Source: Sulfuritalea sp. (lineage in GTDB: Bacteria; Pseudomonadota; Gammaproteobacteria; Burkholderiales; Rhodocyclaceae). Taken from it: a stretch of DNA of 45,621 nucleotides. Under the pieces are notes generated by a model, which worked only from the letters and a program-made list of their open reading frames with translations, searched no databases and was not told where the DNA came from. Of the stretch, positions 24,377-33,345 are shown in pieces. The translations under genes were made by a program, and so were the position numbers. The DNA lies in the NCBI GenBank assembly GCA_021738385.1, contig JAIPCF010000013.1, forward strand, positions 1 through 45,621. Direction: 5' to 3'. Every line of letters begins with the position of its first letter. Position 1 is the stretch's first letter.

Positions 24377-25420
24377 TCAGCCAGGGAAATTGTCCTTGTT
24401 GGCGGCTTTGCTGCGTGCCTCGCTGGCCGAGATGACTCTTCGCTTGACCAGATCCTGCAGATTCTGGTCAAGAGTTTGCATGCCGAACTGCTGACCGGTC
24501 TGGATCGCCGAATACATTTGAGCCACCTTTGCTTCGCGGATCAAGTTGCGAATGGCGGGCGTCCCAACCATGATCTCATGTGCGGCAACCCGCCCGGTAC
24601 CGTCCATGGTCTTGCACAAAGTTTGTGAAATTACTGCCTTGAGTGATTCCGACAACATGGCGCGGATCATTTCCTTCTCCGCGGCTGGGAACACGTCGAT
24701 GATACGGTCAATGGTTTTAGCAGCTGATGACGTGTGCAGCGTACCGAACACAAGGTGACCTGTTTCCGCGCCGGACATGGCCAGTCGAATGGTTTCCAGA
24801 TCGCGCATTTCGCCGACCAGAATCACGTCCGGATCTTCACGCAGGGCAGAGCGCAACGCATTGTTGAACGACAAAGTGTGCGGGCCGACTTCGCGTTGAT
24901 TGATCAAGCATTTCTTTGACTCATGCACGAATTCGATCGGGTCTTCAACAGTGAGAATGTGACCGTATTCGCTTTCGTTCTTGTGGTTGACCATCGCCGC
25001 CAGCGTAGTCGACTTGCCCGAACCGGTCGGCCCGGTGACCAGCACCAGACCGCGCGGCTGGTCGGCCAGTTCTTCAAAAATCTTGGGGCACTTGAGATCT
25101 TCCAGCGACAGGATTTTCGAAGGAATCGTTCTCAAAACCGCCGCAGCGCCGCGATTCTGGACGAAGGCATTGACGCGAAAGCGCGCCAGATTCGGAATCG
25201 CAAAGGAAAAGTCGCACTCGAGATTTTCCTCATAGACCTTGCGCTGCCCGTCGTTCATGATGTCATAAATCATGGCATGAACATCTTTGTGTTCCATCGG
25301 CGGCAGGTTGATTTTGCGTACATCGCCGTGTACCCGGATCATCGGCGGGAGGCCTGAAGACAGGTGCAAATCGGAGGCCTTGTTCTTGACTACGAAGGTG
25401 AGCAGTTCTGTGATGTCCAT
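24377..25420 (-). CDS. pilT: Type IV pilus retraction ATPase PilT
   Basis: A 347-residue hexameric ATPase driving pilus retraction. It shows the PilT opening DITELLTFVVKNKASDLHLSSGLPPMIRVHGD, Walker A GPTGSGKSTTLAAM, Asp box ILTVEDPIEF, Walker B ILVGEMRDLETI, the His box GHLVFGTLHTSSAAKTIDRI and the AIRNLIRE motif needed for retraction. It is divergent from yggS. The 46-base gap holds TGTATACTTTACAG, which offers -10-like elements to both strands. Confidence 0.97.
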   Translation of the reverse strand: MDITELLTFVVKNKASDLHLSSGLPPMIRVHGDVRKINLPPMEHKDVHAMIYDIMNDGQRKVYEENLECDFSFAIPNLARFRVNAFVQNRGAAAVLRTIPSKILSLEDLKCPKIFEELADQPRGLVLVTGPTGSGKSTTLAAMVNHKNESEYGHILTVEDPIEFVHESKKCLINQREVGPHTLSFNNALRSALREDPDVILVGEMRDLETIRLAMSGAETGHLVFGTLHTSSAAKTIDRIIDVFPAAEKEMIRAMLSESLKAVISQTLCKTMDGTGRVAAHEIMVGTPAIRNLIREAKVAQMYSAIQTGQQFGMQTLDQNLQDLVKRRVISASEARSKAANKDNFPG

Positions 25421-25466
25421 ATGCGCTTTCCTGTAGATGGGGTGCTGTATACTTTACAGCCTCTAT

Positions 25467-26162
25467 ATGACATCAATCGCCGCCAACTTGCAAGCAGTGC
25501 GTGCACGTGTTGCCACCGCCTGCAATGCTGCCGGGCGGGAGGTGGAGTCCGTTCAATTGCTTGCTGTCTCCAAAACATGGCCGGCGGAAAGCGTACGCGA
25601 GGCCGTAGTGGCTGGGCAGCGCGCGTTTGGCGAGAATTATGTACAAGAAGCGGTGGATAAGGCCGCCGAATTGGCGAAACATGGCCTGGGTCCCGATCTT
25701 GAATGGCACTTCATCGGGCCTTTGCAAAGCAATAAGACACGATTGGTGGCGGAAAATTTCGCTTGGGTACACTCGGTCGACCGGCTAAAAATCGCGCAAC
25801 GACTGGCGGCGCAGCGCCCAACTGGTTTCACGCCATTGCAAGTTTGTATTCAGGTGAATGTTTCCGGCGAGAATTCTAAAAGTGGCTGTGCGACGGATCA
25901 AGTCTCCGCCTTGGCACATTCTGTAGCGGCTCTACCGGGACTGCGTCTTAGGGGCTTGATGGCAATTCCAGAGCCGAGTGAAGATAGAGATCTGCAGCGA
26001 CGCCGATTTGCCATGTTGCGTAATGTATGCGAGCACCTGAATGATGAAGGGTTGACGCTTGATACGCTTTCGATGGGGATGTCACACGATCTCGAGGCCG
26101 CCATAATGGAAGGGGCGACCATTGTGCGAGTCGGCACTGCCATCTTCGGGGCGAGGGCGTGA
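25467..26162 (+). CDS. yggS: YggS family pyridoxal-phosphate homeostasis protein
   Basis: A 231-residue PLP-binding protein (PLPBP/YggS/PROSC), a barrel that buffers PLP without known catalysis. Seen: LLAVSKTWP, with the PLP-binding Lys, then FGENYVQEA, WHFIGPLQSNKTR, VHSVDRLKIAQRL, CIQVNVSGENSKSG and LSMGMSHDLEAAIMEGATIVRVGTAIFG, the phosphate-binding C-terminus. The start ATG opens MTSIAANLQAVR, the family N-terminus. It heads the yggS-proC-yggT-yggU unit, a widespread gene order. Confidence 0.96.
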   Translation: MTSIAANLQAVRARVATACNAAGREVESVQLLAVSKTWPAESVREAVVAGQRAFGENYVQEAVDKAAELAKHGLGPDLEWHFIGPLQSNKTRLVAENFAWVHSVDRLKIAQRLAAQRPTGFTPLQVCIQVNVSGENSKSGCATDQVSALAHSVAALPGLRLRGLMAIPEPSEDRDLQRRRFAMLRNVCEHLNDEGLTLDTLSMGMSHDLEAAIMEGATIVRVGTAIFGARA

Positions 26163-26268
26163 TGGCGCATCGGCACAGCGGTTTCAGCATATTCATTTCA
26201 ATTCCATCCCGGCTTGTGCCGCGCCTCCCTCGCGGTTTATCCGCGATGAAGTTTCTGGAGCATTGTTC

Positions 26269-27081
26269 ATGAAGATTACATTTGTCGGTGGTGGCAATAT
26301 GGCGGTCGCCTTGATTGGCGGTATGCGCAAGCAAGGTTTTTCAGCGGCCGGGATACAGGTGGTCGAGCCCTTTGATACGGCGCGAGAAAAGATTTCAGAT
26401 GCTTTTGGCGTCCGCTGCACGGCCAGCGTGGACGCGGCTGCGCTCAATTGCGAGACGCTGGTGCTGGCGGTCAAGCCACAGCAGCTACGGGAGGCAATCG
26501 CTCCCTTGTGCGGCAGGCTTGGCAATCAACTTGTCGTCAGCATTGCAGCTGGAATACGCTTGACTGACATTTCTCGCTGGTTGGGCGGTTATAGCAAACT
26601 GGTGCGAACCATGCCCAATACGCCGGCATTGATCGGCGCTGGTGTAACCGCGTTGTGCGCAGACGCTTCGGTAGATCGCGAAGGCCGCAGCAATGCCGAA
26701 AAAATTCTGAAAGCGGTGGGCAGTACGGTCTGGATCGAAGATGAGCCGCAGATGGACGCAGTAACTGCGGTGTCCGGTAGCGGCCCAGCCTACGTGTTCT
26801 ATTTTCTCGAAGCGATGGAGTCAGCCGCGATCAGGCTGGGCTTCGATCCACAGGCAGCACGCAAATTGACGGTAGAAACCTTTCTTGGTGCAACTCGCCT
26901 CGCCGAACAGAGCAGTGAGCCCATATCGGCGTTGCGCGAACGGGTGACGTCCAAAGGTGGTACCACAGAGGCAGCTTTGCAGTCTTTCGCCGCAAGCGGA
27001 ATATCAGATGCCATCGGGCGCGGCATCGTAGCAGCCGAGGCTCGCGGCAGGGAGCTCGGCGATGTGCTGGGCAAGGACTAA
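26269..27081 (+). CDS. proC: Pyrroline-5-carboxylate reductase
   Basis: A 270-residue enzyme reducing 1-pyrroline-5-carboxylate to proline. The Rossmann motif ITFVGGGNMAVALIGGM, VLAVKPQQL, VRTMPNTPALIGAGVTAL and VSGSGPAYVFYFLEAMESAA followed by TSKGGTTEAAL are all diagnostic. I start at the ATG preceded by GGAG (26257-26260), giving normal length. An upstream in-frame ATG at 26122 would overlap yggS and add 49 unrelated residues. It lies between yggS and yggT on the same strand. Confidence 0.97.
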   Translation: MKITFVGGGNMAVALIGGMRKQGFSAAGIQVVEPFDTAREKISDAFGVRCTASVDAAALNCETLVLAVKPQQLREAIAPLCGRLGNQLVVSIAAGIRLTDISRWLGGYSKLVRTMPNTPALIGAGVTALCADASVDREGRSNAEKILKAVGSTVWIEDEPQMDAVTAVSGSGPAYVFYFLEAMESAAIRLGFDPQAARKLTVETFLGATRLAEQSSEPISALRERVTSKGGTTEAALQSFAASGISDAIGRGIVAAEARGRELGDVLGKD

Positions 27082-27087
27082 GCACTG

Positions 27088-27666
27088 ATGCTTACACAAA
27101 TATTTCTGTTCATCCTGAATACCATCTGTAGTCTATTGACTCTGGTATTGCTAGTGCGTTTTGCCATGCAATGGGCACGCACACCCTTTCGCAATCCGCT
27201 GGGGGAGTTCGTGATCGCCGCAACTGACTGGATGGTGCGGCCGGTGCGACGCTTGGTTCCGGCACTGTTTGGTTTCGACACGACTAGCATGCTGCTGGCC
27301 TGGCTTTGGCAAGTGGTCGATCAGGGGCTGATGCTGGGTCTTTCGGGTGTATTGCTCGCCGTCTCACCAGCGCCGACTTTTGTCGTGGCTTTGTTGGCAG
27401 CATTGGAAGTGGTGAAAATGGGCTTGTACATAGTGGTCGGCGTGGTCGTGGTTTCCGCAGTGTTCTCCTGGGTCAACCCCTACGCTCCTTTGGCGGGCGT
27501 GTTTAACACACTGACCCAACCACTGTTACGCCCATTCCGGCGCTTCATTCCAACCCTGGGAGGAGTCGACCTCTCACCGCTGGCATTGCTGTTGATACTG
27601 CAGATAGCCTTGTTCATCATTGCCAGCCTGCGTCACAGCATATTTCCCATGATTCTTGTGTCATGA
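27088..27666 (+). CDS. yggT: YggT family membrane protein
   Basis: A 192-residue inner-membrane protein containing two YggT repeats. Each is a hydrophobic helix pair with the motif VNPYAP.. or its degenerate counterpart, seen as RFAMQWARTPFRNPLGEFV in the first half and FSWVNPYAPLAGVFNTLTQPLLRPFRRFIP in the second. The function is not firmly known; relatives are linked to osmotic stress and division-site organisation. The gene is six bases after proC and overlaps yggU by four bases (ATGA). Confidence 0.92.
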   Translation: MLTQIFLFILNTICSLLTLVLLVRFAMQWARTPFRNPLGEFVIAATDWMVRPVRRLVPALFGFDTTSMLLAWLWQVVDQGLMLGLSGVLLAVSPAPTFVVALLAALEVVKMGLYIVVGVVVVSAVFSWVNPYAPLAGVFNTLTQPLLRPFRRFIPTLGGVDLSPLALLLILQIALFIIASLRHSIFPMILVS

Positions 27667-27956
27667 CCTGGCTGCTGGTCACCGAGCCTGACGCGGCGAC
27701 TCTGCGCTTGCATGTTCAGCCCGGCGCAAAGAAAACCGAAGTCGTCGGACTGTATGGCGCAGCGCTAAAAATTCGATTGGCTGCACCGCCGGTCGATGGC
27801 AAAGCCAATGCTTGCCTGATTGCTTTTTTGGCCGAACAGTTGGGTGTGAGCAAATCCGCAATCCGTTTATTGAGCGGCGACACATCGCGTGCCAAACGTC
27901 TGCGTATTGCCGGTGTCGATCCGGCCATCTTGAAAGACCGACTGACCCGGGCTTAA
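27663..27956 (+). CDS. yggU: DUF167 / YggU family protein
   Basis: A 97-residue protein with the YggU hallmarks LHVQPGAKKTEVVGL, LKIRLAAPPVDGKANACLIAFLAE and the GDTSRAKRLRI ending. The family has a small alpha/beta fold of unknown role. It ends the yggS operon. Its stop overlaps the convergent pyrC-like gene by four bases. Confidence 0.92.
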   Translation: MTWLLVTEPDAATLRLHVQPGAKKTEVVGLYGAALKIRLAAPPVDGKANACLIAFLAEQLGVSKSAIRLLSGDTSRAKRLRIAGVDPAILKDRLTRA

Positions 27957-29242
27957 TTCAGCGTTCCGTCAAAGGCCAGGTGGCCGTCGATCAGGGTATA
28001 GCGTACCCGGCCCGGCAGGTGTTGGCCCAAAAATGGCGTGTTCTTGCCCTGGCTCTTGAGGTTTTCCCGGCTCACCAGAAACTCGGCAGCGGGATCAAAT
28101 ATGCAAATATCTGCTGCCACACCCAACGCAAGGCTGCCCGCCTTTACGCCGAGAATGCGTGCCGGATCCGAGGTGATGCGTGCCAACGCGGTTACCAGTG
28201 GCAGTTTCATTTCCAGCGCCCACTTCAGCGTCAGCGGCAGCAGCAGCTCCAGCCCCGTGGCACCGGCCTCCGCTTCCTCAAAAGGTGTCTGTTTGGCATC
28301 GTCATCGACCGGCGTATGGTCGGAAATAAGCGCATTGATGGCACCCGACGCCAGGCCTTCGCGCAATGCATCGCGATCACTTTGACTGCGCAGTGGCGGG
28401 TCCAGGCGCGCGTGGGCATTGAAGAAACCGATGTCCCTGTCGGTGAGATGCAAATGGTTGATCGTTACCTCGCAACTGACATCAATGCCTGCAGCACGTG
28501 CGGCAACAATCATTTCCAGGCCCGCCGCCGAACTGATGCGGCGCAGATGCAGGCGGACGCCGGTTTCTCGGACCAGATGCAGCAAAGTGGCGATCGCAAT
28601 GGTTTCCGCCGCCACCGGGATGCCAGCCAGGCCAAGGCGGGCAGCGACTTCACCATCGTGGGCGACCCCTTTTCTGGAAAGAAAAGGATCTTGCGCCTGC
28701 AACCAGACCGGAAAGCCAAACGTTGCTGCATACATCATCGCGCGTAGCAGCACCTGAGTGTCGACTATGGCGCGATTGGCCTGGCCGAATGCCACGCAGC
28801 CGGCTTCGCTCAGTTCCGCCATTTCGGTGAGGGCCTGGCCTTCCAGTTGTGTCGTCAGCGCACCCACCGGATGAACATGGGCGAACTCTGGCAGTCGCGC
28901 TCGGTGGCTGAGCATTTCCACCAGCCCGGGCTCATCCAGCACGGGGTCGGTATCCGGTGGGCAGGCCAGGCGCGTAACGCCGCCAGCCGCGGCGGCGGCC
29001 ATTTCGGACTCCAGCGTTGCCTTGTATTCAAAACCCGGTTCGCGCAGGCGCGCAGCAAGATCGACCAAGCCGGGGCAAACAATGCAGCCGCTTGCGTCAA
29101 GCACGCTACTGGCTTCAAAGTTGGCCGGCGCGTTGCCGATGCCTACAATGCGGCCGGCGGCGATAAACAGATCTAGCGGCTTGTCGGTCTTGCTTGCCGG
29201 GTCAATCATTCGGCCGTTCTTGATGTGGATTTTCATGCTCAA
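27953..29242 (-). CDS. pyrX: Inactive dihydroorotase-like protein (PyrC'/PyrX), ATCase partner
   Basis: A 429-residue amidohydrolase of the class I dihydroorotase family that has lost its metal site. Active relatives read DxHxHxREPG near residue 60; here it is [10 protein letters not shown] with both His gone. The later ligand segments also lack His (LQAQDPF where HxED is expected; LHLRRISSA where HxxHxS is expected). Asp in SDHTP and the segment [19 protein letters not shown] remain. In Pseudomonas the equivalent PyrC' is catalytically dead but needed to assemble the PyrB aspartate transcarbamoylase dodecamer. That role fits the four-base overlap with pyrB here. An active dihydroorotase should exist elsewhere in the genome. 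Confidence 0.9.
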   Translation of the reverse strand: MSMKIHIKNGRMIDPASKTDKPLDLFIAAGRIVGIGNAPANFEASSVLDASGCIVCPGLVDLAARLREPGFEYKATLESEMAAAAAGGVTRLACPPDTDPVLDEPGLVEMLSHRARLPEFAHVHPVGALTTQLEGQALTEMAELSEAGCVAFGQANRAIVDTQVLLRAMMYAATFGFPVWLQAQDPFLSRKGVAHDGEVAARLGLAGIPVAAETIAIATLLHLVRETGVRLHLRRISSAAGLEMIVAARAAGIDVSCEVTINHLHLTDRDIGFFNAHARLDPPLRSQSDRDALREGLASGAINALISDHTPVDDDAKQTPFEEAEAGATGLELLLPLTLKWALEMKLPLVTALARITSDPARILGVKAGSLALGVAADICIFDPAAEFLVSRENLKSQGKNTPFLGQHLPGRVRYTLIDGHLAFDGTLN

Positions 29243-30219
29243 GTACTCCCTGCCAGCATGGCCATCACCGCCATGCGCACGGCGATACCGAAGGTCACTT
29301 GCGGCAGGATCACGGCTTGCCCGCCATCGGCAACGGCGGAATCGATCTCTACACCTCTATTCATCGGACCAGGGTGCATCACGATGGCATCAGGTTTGGC
29401 CAGCGCCAGCTTGTCAGGTGTCAGGCCATAGGATTTGAAAAATTCCTGTGTCGATGGCAGCAGAGCGCCCTGCATGCGCTCACTCTGCAGGCGCAGCATC
29501 ATCACCACGTCAACGCCACGCAGGCCTTCACGCATGTCGTTGAACACCTTCACGCCAAGGCGTTCAATTCCCGTCGGGAGCAGGGTTTTTGGAGCGATGA
29601 CGCGTAAATCCGGAACACCGAGCGTGGTCAGCGCATGTATCTGGCTGCGCGCCACACGCGAGTGCAGAACGTCGCCGACAATGGCCACTGAAAGCTGGGT
29701 GAAGTTCTTTTTGTAGTGACGAATGGTGTACATGTCCAGCAGACCCTGCGTCGGATGCGCATGACGGCCATCGCCGGCATTTATCACGTGTATGTGGTCG
29801 TGCCCGGCAACGCCGAGGTGTTGCGCGATCAGGTGCGGGGCGCCACTTGAGGCATGACGCACGATGAACATGTCGGCTTGCATCGCGGCGAGATTGTCAG
29901 CGGTGTCGAGCAGGGTCTCTCCCTTGTTGGCCGAAGAGGTGTTGATATTGAGATTGATGACGTCGGCGGAAAGCCGCTTTGCGGCAATCTCAAATGTGGT
30001 GCGGGTACGCGTCGAGTTCTCGAAGAACAGGTTGAACACGCTTTTGCCCCGCAACAGTGGCACTTTCTTGACCTCACGTTCTGAAACTTCCGAGAAGGGG
30101 GCGGCCGTATCGAGAATGCGCGTCAAAATCTCGCGTGGCAAACCCTCGATGCTCAGCAGATGCGTTAACTCACCATTTCGATTGAGCTGCGGATTCTGCT
30201 TGTCTCGCAAGGGTCTCAC
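29239..30219 (-). CDS. pyrB: Aspartate carbamoyltransferase catalytic subunit
   Basis: A 326-residue enzyme condensing carbamoyl phosphate with aspartate, the first committed pyrimidine step. Carbamoyl-phosphate binding is seen in [31 protein letters not shown] and [12 protein letters not shown] also match. The N-terminal extension, about ten residues before [10 protein letters not shown], is typical of class A ATCases that pair with a PyrC-like subunit. It overlaps pyrR upstream and pyrX downstream by four bases each, so translation is coupled. Confidence 0.96.
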   Translation of the reverse strand: MRPLRDKQNPQLNRNGELTHLLSIEGLPREILTRILDTAAPFSEVSEREVKKVPLLRGKSVFNLFFENSTRTRTTFEIAAKRLSADVINLNINTSSANKGETLLDTADNLAAMQADMFIVRHASSGAPHLIAQHLGVAGHDHIHVINAGDGRHAHPTQGLLDMYTIRHYKKNFTQLSVAIVGDVLHSRVARSQIHALTTLGVPDLRVIAPKTLLPTGIERLGVKVFNDMREGLRGVDVVMMLRLQSERMQGALLPSTQEFFKSYGLTPDKLALAKPDAIVMHPGPMNRGVEIDSAVADGGQAVILPQVTFGIAVRMAVMAMLAGST

Positions 30220-30782
30220 TTCCTGCCCCCGTCGCCAGATTCGGTATCGGCAATTGCCTCCCCAGGCTCTGCCGGCTTGTCTCTATCGACCAGCCTGAAT
30301 GACAGCTTGCCGTCACCAGCCCGTTCCAGCGCCAGCATCTGCGTGTCGGGCAGGCTCAGTGAATGGGGGCAGAACGTGGCAGCAACGGGAAGCTCACGGC
30401 CGGAGCGATCGGCAAGTACGGCGAGGCCGATCCTTGCCGGGCGGCCGTAGTCGAACAATTCGTTCATGGCGGCGCGGATAGTGCGGCCGGTGAATAGCAC
30501 GTCGTCGACAATAACAATGTGCGCGCCCTCAACTTCAAAGGGAATTTGAGAGGTTTTGGCATTGTTGTGTAATCCGCGCTGATGATAGTCGTCGCGGTAA
30601 AACGATACATCCATTGAGCCGGCGGGAATTTTCAATCCCAGTGCGGCATGCAGCTTCTCGGCGACCCAGACACCGCCGGTGTGGATACCGACCAGAGCCG
30701 TTTTGGCGGGATCGACATGGGCTCGCATGGCATCGGCGAGGTCGGTACAGAGCTTTTCGGCGTCAGGCAGGGATTTGGGCAT
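30216..30782 (-). CDS. pyrR: Bifunctional pyr operon regulator / uracil phosphoribosyltransferase PyrR
   Basis: A 188-residue phosphoribosyltransferase. The PRPP loop [19 protein letters not shown] and the segments [13 protein letters not shown] and [13 protein letters not shown] match PyrR. In Gram-positives PyrR binds pyr mRNA; in proteobacteria its regulatory role is less clear, though it may still make UMP from uracil. I start at the ATG opening [11 protein letters not shown], 20 bases inside the end of ruvX; longer upstream frames would read antisense-like sequence of ruvX. The C-terminal 25 residues are polar, with no obvious function. Confidence 0.92.
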   Translation of the reverse strand: MPKSLPDAEKLCTDLADAMRAHVDPAKTALVGIHTGGVWVAEKLHAALGLKIPAGSMDVSFYRDDYHQRGLHNNAKTSQIPFEVEGAHIVIVDDVLFTGRTIRAAMNELFDYGRPARIGLAVLADRSGRELPVAATFCPHSLSLPDTQMLALERAGDGKLSFRLVDRDKPAEPGEAIADTESGDGGRK

Positions 30783-31266
30783 TGGCGTGACTGTTTGTGT
30801 GGCGAATGGCAAGAAGTTCAAACCAGCTCTGGAGAATAATGCATGCAGCTTCGGCGTCAAGCTGTTGTTTGCGTTTCTGCCAGGAAAGCCCTTGGCCACG
30901 CAAGTTTGCATCGGCCTCGGTAGAGCTGAATCGTTCATCGACATACTCGACCGGAAGCCGGAAGCGGCCTCGCAGTTGATTTGCAAAACGCTCACAGCGC
31001 GCCGTCATTTCATGCGAACTGCCGTCGTCGTTCAACGGGCGGCCGACAAGCATACGCACGGGTTGCCATTCATTGATCAATTCAGCGATTGCGGTAAAGC
31101 GAGCATCGTTTGCCTCACTGCTGATCGTGGTCAAGGCGCGTGCCGTCCCCGGCAGACCTTCGTCCAGTACTGTACCGATCGCAACACCGATGCGCTTTTC
31201 GCCAAAATCAAAAGCGAGTACCGAACCGGTGGGTTGGATCGTGCGTTCCGCCCCTGTCTCAGGCAT
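30763..31266 (-). CDS. ruvX: RNase H-fold Holliday-junction resolvase-like protein RuvX (YqgF)
   Basis: A 167-residue YqgF/RuvX protein. The first acidic strand [15 protein letters not shown], then [23 protein letters not shown] and the final Asp in [17 protein letters not shown] form the expected RNase H-like active site. The family processes the 5' end of pre-16S rRNA. It overlaps yqgE by eight bases and pyrR by 20 bases. The extra dozen N-terminal residues before the first strand are slightly longer than usual. Confidence 0.93.
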   Translation of the reverse strand: MPETGAERTIQPTGSVLAFDFGEKRIGVAIGTVLDEGLPGTARALTTISSEANDARFTAIAELINEWQPVRMLVGRPLNDDGSSHEMTARCERFANQLRGRFRLPVEYVDERFSSTEADANLRGQGLSWQKRKQQLDAEAACIILQSWFELLAIRHTNSHANAQIPA

Positions 31267-31831
31267 GGCCCGCGACTTCGGACAGGTTGGCGAAATCCAC
31301 CCCTAGCAATTGCATCGCCGCCGGCAGTCGCTCTTCGGGAGGCACTGAAAAAATGATGCCAAGATCTGCCTCGACAGTCAGCCAGGCGTTTTGCGACAAC
31401 TCCCACTCCAGTTGTCCGGCCGTCCAGCCGGCATAACCGAGGCTGACCAACACCTCGGCGGGCTCTCCGGTGCTACCCATGGCGAGGAGTATGTCGCGCG
31501 AACTGGTCAGCGCGGTCGTCTCGCTAACGTCAAGCGAAGATTGCCAATGCCCTGGCGGACGATGCAGTACAAAGCCACGATCCGTCTGTACGGGACCACC
31601 GAAATACACCGGCAACCCGGCGAAGCGCGCTTCTGCCTGCTCATTGTCAAGTGGGATACCTACCCGCTCAAACAATCCTGCGAGACTCATATCTATCGGA
31701 CGATTGACAACAATCCCGATCGCGCCGTCAGCGTTATGCTCGCAAATAAAGGTCAGTGTGCGAGAAAAATTTGGATCGGTCATGGCTGGCATGGCGATCA
31801 AAAAATGGTTGGAAAGATTGGCGGTTTCCAT
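31259..31831 (-). CDS. yqgE: YqgE/AlgH family protein
   Basis: A 190-residue UPF0301 protein. [42 protein letters not shown] at the N-terminus, [16 protein letters not shown] and the later [16 protein letters not shown] are the family hallmarks. The function is unsettled (AlgH was first linked to alginate regulation). I use the ATG opening [10 protein letters not shown]. It heads the five-gene overlapping unit yqgE-ruvX-pyrR-pyrB-pyrX. Confidence 0.94.
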   Translation of the reverse strand: METANLSNHFLIAMPAMTDPNFSRTLTFICEHNADGAIGIVVNRPIDMSLAGLFERVGIPLDNEQAEARFAGLPVYFGGPVQTDRGFVLHRPPGHWQSSLDVSETTALTSSRDILLAMGSTGEPAEVLVSLGYAGWTAGQLEWELSQNAWLTVEADLGIIFSVPPEERLPAAMQLLGVDFANLSEVAGHA

Positions 31832-31938
31832 AAGCGTGCTGTCATTGTAATCTTTCAGTCCATTCCCGAGTATCCCCCGGCAGATCATCCGACTTGCTCC
31901 GGCTTGTCCGGAGCCGACGGAACGCGAACGAGAACAGG

Positions 31939-32166
31939 CTATCCGTTTCCGTTGCGTAGTGCTATTTCTTCACGGTGATAGGCCAGCATGAGAATATCCA
32001 AGTTGGCCTGAATCGAGTCCGGAACGTCTTGCAAATCGGTCGATTCCGGGTCTAATCCCTCCCAAGCATGGGCGATGGACCAGAGAGACATGAATTCCTG
32101 CTTATTGAGGACAAAAATGGGCTTCTCGCCCTTCTGCATCCACCGCAAAAGTAGATCGCCAATCAT
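31939..32166 (-). CDS. Small protein sharing a domain with the element-borne 231-residue protein
   Basis: A 75-residue acidic protein with no signal or membrane segment. I do not recognise a named family. It aligns without gaps to the N-terminus of the unknown protein at 35574-36269: LN-x2-[DE]F-x2-LW, then W-x-G-x-DP, a later PD, and a C-terminal [IV]-x-[FL]R. It begins 22 bases after the HigA antitoxin stop on the same strand, so it may be a third gene of that toxin-antitoxin operon. A possible -10 (TATAGATA) also lies just upstream. Its function is unknown. Confidence 0.6.
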   Translation of the reverse strand: MIGDLLLRWMQKGEKPIFVLNKQEFMSLWSIAHAWEGLDPESTDLQDVPDSIQANLDILMLAYHREEIALRNGNG

Positions 32167-32188
32167 CCGCTTCGTTATCTATAAAGAT

Positions 32189-32476
32189 TTAAGCGGCTTC
32201 AAGCTCAATATGCACACGGCGACCGAGCGATGCCGCAATGTTTACAAGTGCGTCAAGCGAGAACCGCGAAATGCGCCCCCGTAGCAAATCGTTGATGCGT
32301 GGCTGGGTTACACCGCAGTGCTTTGCAGCTTCTTTTTGGGTCCAGCCATTCTCTTCAATGAATCCCGTGATCTTGTCGATCAACTCGGAGCGCACGCGAA
32401 GGTTCACTGCCTCTTCAGGCGTGTCGGCAATAGCGTCCCATACGCTGGCGTAGTTTTCAACTTTCGGCTTGCTCAT
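32189..32476 (-). CDS. higA: HigA-like antitoxin, XRE-type helix-turn-helix
   Basis: A 95-residue protein whose C-terminal half carries the helix-turn-helix WTQKEAAKHCGVTQPRINDLL followed by RISRFSLDALVNIAASLG, the usual antitoxin DNA-binding fold of HigA/HTH_37 type. Such antitoxins block a RelE-like toxin and repress their own operon. The start overlaps the stop of the toxin gene (ATGA), the toxin-first order typical of HigBA. GGGGTGA precedes the ATG. Antitoxin and regulator function are inferred; its toxin partner appears interrupted. Confidence 0.85.
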   Translation of the reverse strand: MSKPKVENYASVWDAIADTPEEAVNLRVRSELIDKITGFIEENGWTQKEAAKHCGVTQPRINDLLRGRISRFSLDALVNIAASLGRRVHIELEAA

Positions 32477-32799
32477 AGTTCACCCCTCATCAGTTGGGCA
32501 AAGCGTGTTTTGGCAGTTTCAATATCGCGCTTCGATGTTGCTTGTGTCTTCTTCTGGAAGGCGTGAAGTACATAGACCGCATCCGCCAACCGTGCTGTGT
32601 AAATCACTCGGTAAGTTCCCGCATCATCCCAAACCCGAATTTCCTCGACACCCTTTCCAATCGAGGGCATGGGTTTGAAGTCGTTTGGCTGCTTTCCCTG
32701 TTGCACTCGATCAAGCTATCGACCGGCATCTTGCTTAGCATCCGATGGAAACTCGCGCAGGCGTTTGAGCGAGTCACCGAGAAATCGTACAGGTTTCAT
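32473..32799 (-). pseudogene. higB: HigB/Gp49-like RelE toxin interrupted by an internal amber codon
   Basis: Read from the ATG at 32797-32799, the frame starts MKPVRFLGDSLKRLREFPSD then AKQDAGR, the standard opening of phage Gp49/HigB-like toxins. It meets TAG at codon 28 (32716-32718) and continues in the same frame with LDRVQQGKQPNDFKPMPSIG, EEIRVWDDAGTYRVIYTAR, VYVLHAFQKKTQATSKRDIE and a normal end overlapping higA. A single CAG-to-TAG change explains it. A GTG at 32704-32706 could restart translation, but the product would lack the first helix. Either the toxin is dead or an amber suppressor reads it. RelE-type toxins cut mRNA at the ribosome. Confidence 0.8.
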
Positions 32800-33074
32800 G
32801 AATGAAGTATATCAATACGGATATAAATTTCAAGCCCTGGTTGCGCCTACCAAAACCAAGCGATCAAAACGCGTGTCTGCATGTCGGCAAGCGCAAAACT
32901 GCCGCGCCTGCTGCCAACACATAGCGTATCCCCTCGCCACCGCCTCACGGGTTCGCTTCGCCAGACTGCCTAAAGCATGCAGCCTGCCCTTGACCCGGTC
33001 GCGAGGCTGCTTGTCTACTGGTCGAGCGCGCTACATTTCCTACACTGTTCCTACACAAACAAAATTCTCTAGAA
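32800..33074. repeat. Gene-less stretch with tandem TTCCTACAC repeats
   Basis: No convincing gene is seen. TTCCTACAC occurs at 33037-33045 and again at 33049-33057, a 12-base period, about 50 bases left of the tRNA-derived repeat. Such short tandem repeats next to an attachment site resemble arm-type sites for a tyrosine recombinase. They may mark a second element that inserted at the same tRNA. Confidence 0.4.
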
Positions 33075-33104
33075 ATTAAAAAGGCCTCCATCGCTGGAGG
33101 CCTT
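33075..33104 (-). terminator. Displaced copy of the tRNA-Met terminator
   Basis: The minus strand reads AAGGCCTCC-AGCGAT-GGAGGCCTT then TTTAATTT, a perfect 9-bp stem. The same hairpin with a C-for-T change lies beside the intact tRNA-Met at 37308-37331. This copy was probably separated from the tRNA by the element insertion. Confidence 0.75.
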
Positions 33105-33106
33105 GC

Positions 33107-33162
33107 TATGACTGGTGGTGATGAGTGGACTTGAACCACCGACCCCCGGATTATGAATCCGA
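33107..33162 (-). repeat. attL: displaced 3' end of tRNA-Met (56-bp direct repeat)
   Basis: These 56 bases are identical to 37334-37389 and include the last 50 bases of tRNA-Met, from the anticodon stem-loop to CCA. Immediately after 33162 the match stops. Because it lacks the D-arm and 5' acceptor strand it is not a functional tRNA. It marks the left boundary of a 4.2-kb insertion at the tRNA 3' end. Confidence 0.9.
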
Positions 33163-33276
33163 ATAGTGGTGTTTTACGGTGTTTGACGCAGCCAGCACTT
33201 CCGTATAATTACGTTGCTATACAACGTGTTAATGTATTTAGTTGTTTTAATGACCATGCGGCTGTTTGATTCAGCT

Positions 33277-33335
33277 TGAGTACACAGTGAGTACACGGCA
33301 TAATTTCGTCGACCCAATTTTGTCTGTGTACTCAC
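33277..33335. repeat. GAGTACAC repeats upstream of the integrase fragment
   Basis: TGAGTACACAG (33277-33287) and TGAGTACACGG (33288-33298) are tandem with an 11-base period, and an inverted copy, TGTGTACTCAC, sits at 33325-33335, ending 10 bases before the integrase ATG. The same unit recurs at the other end of the element (37262-37272). They look like integrase arm-type sites or an operator for the integrase gene. Confidence 0.6.
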
Positions 33336-33345
33336 GTGAATCGAA

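Noticed and set aside
31905-31940. GGAGCCGACGGAACGCGAAC resembles the reverse 3' end of a tRNA
   Set aside because: The putative T-arm does not pair, no acceptor partner or anticodon arm follows, and it overlaps the end of a plausible gene.
32669-33079. 136-codon plus-strand frame left of attL
   Set aside because: It overlaps the toxin gene antisense and shows basic, Cys/Ser-rich random composition with no start signal.
33113-33162. Second tRNA-Met gene
   Set aside because: Only the 3' 50 bases are present; the D-arm and 5' acceptor strand are missing, so it is an attachment-site remnant.
33277-33335. Short CRISPR-like repeats
   Set aside because: Units are about 11 bases with no spacers; too short and adjacent to an integrase gene and attachment site.
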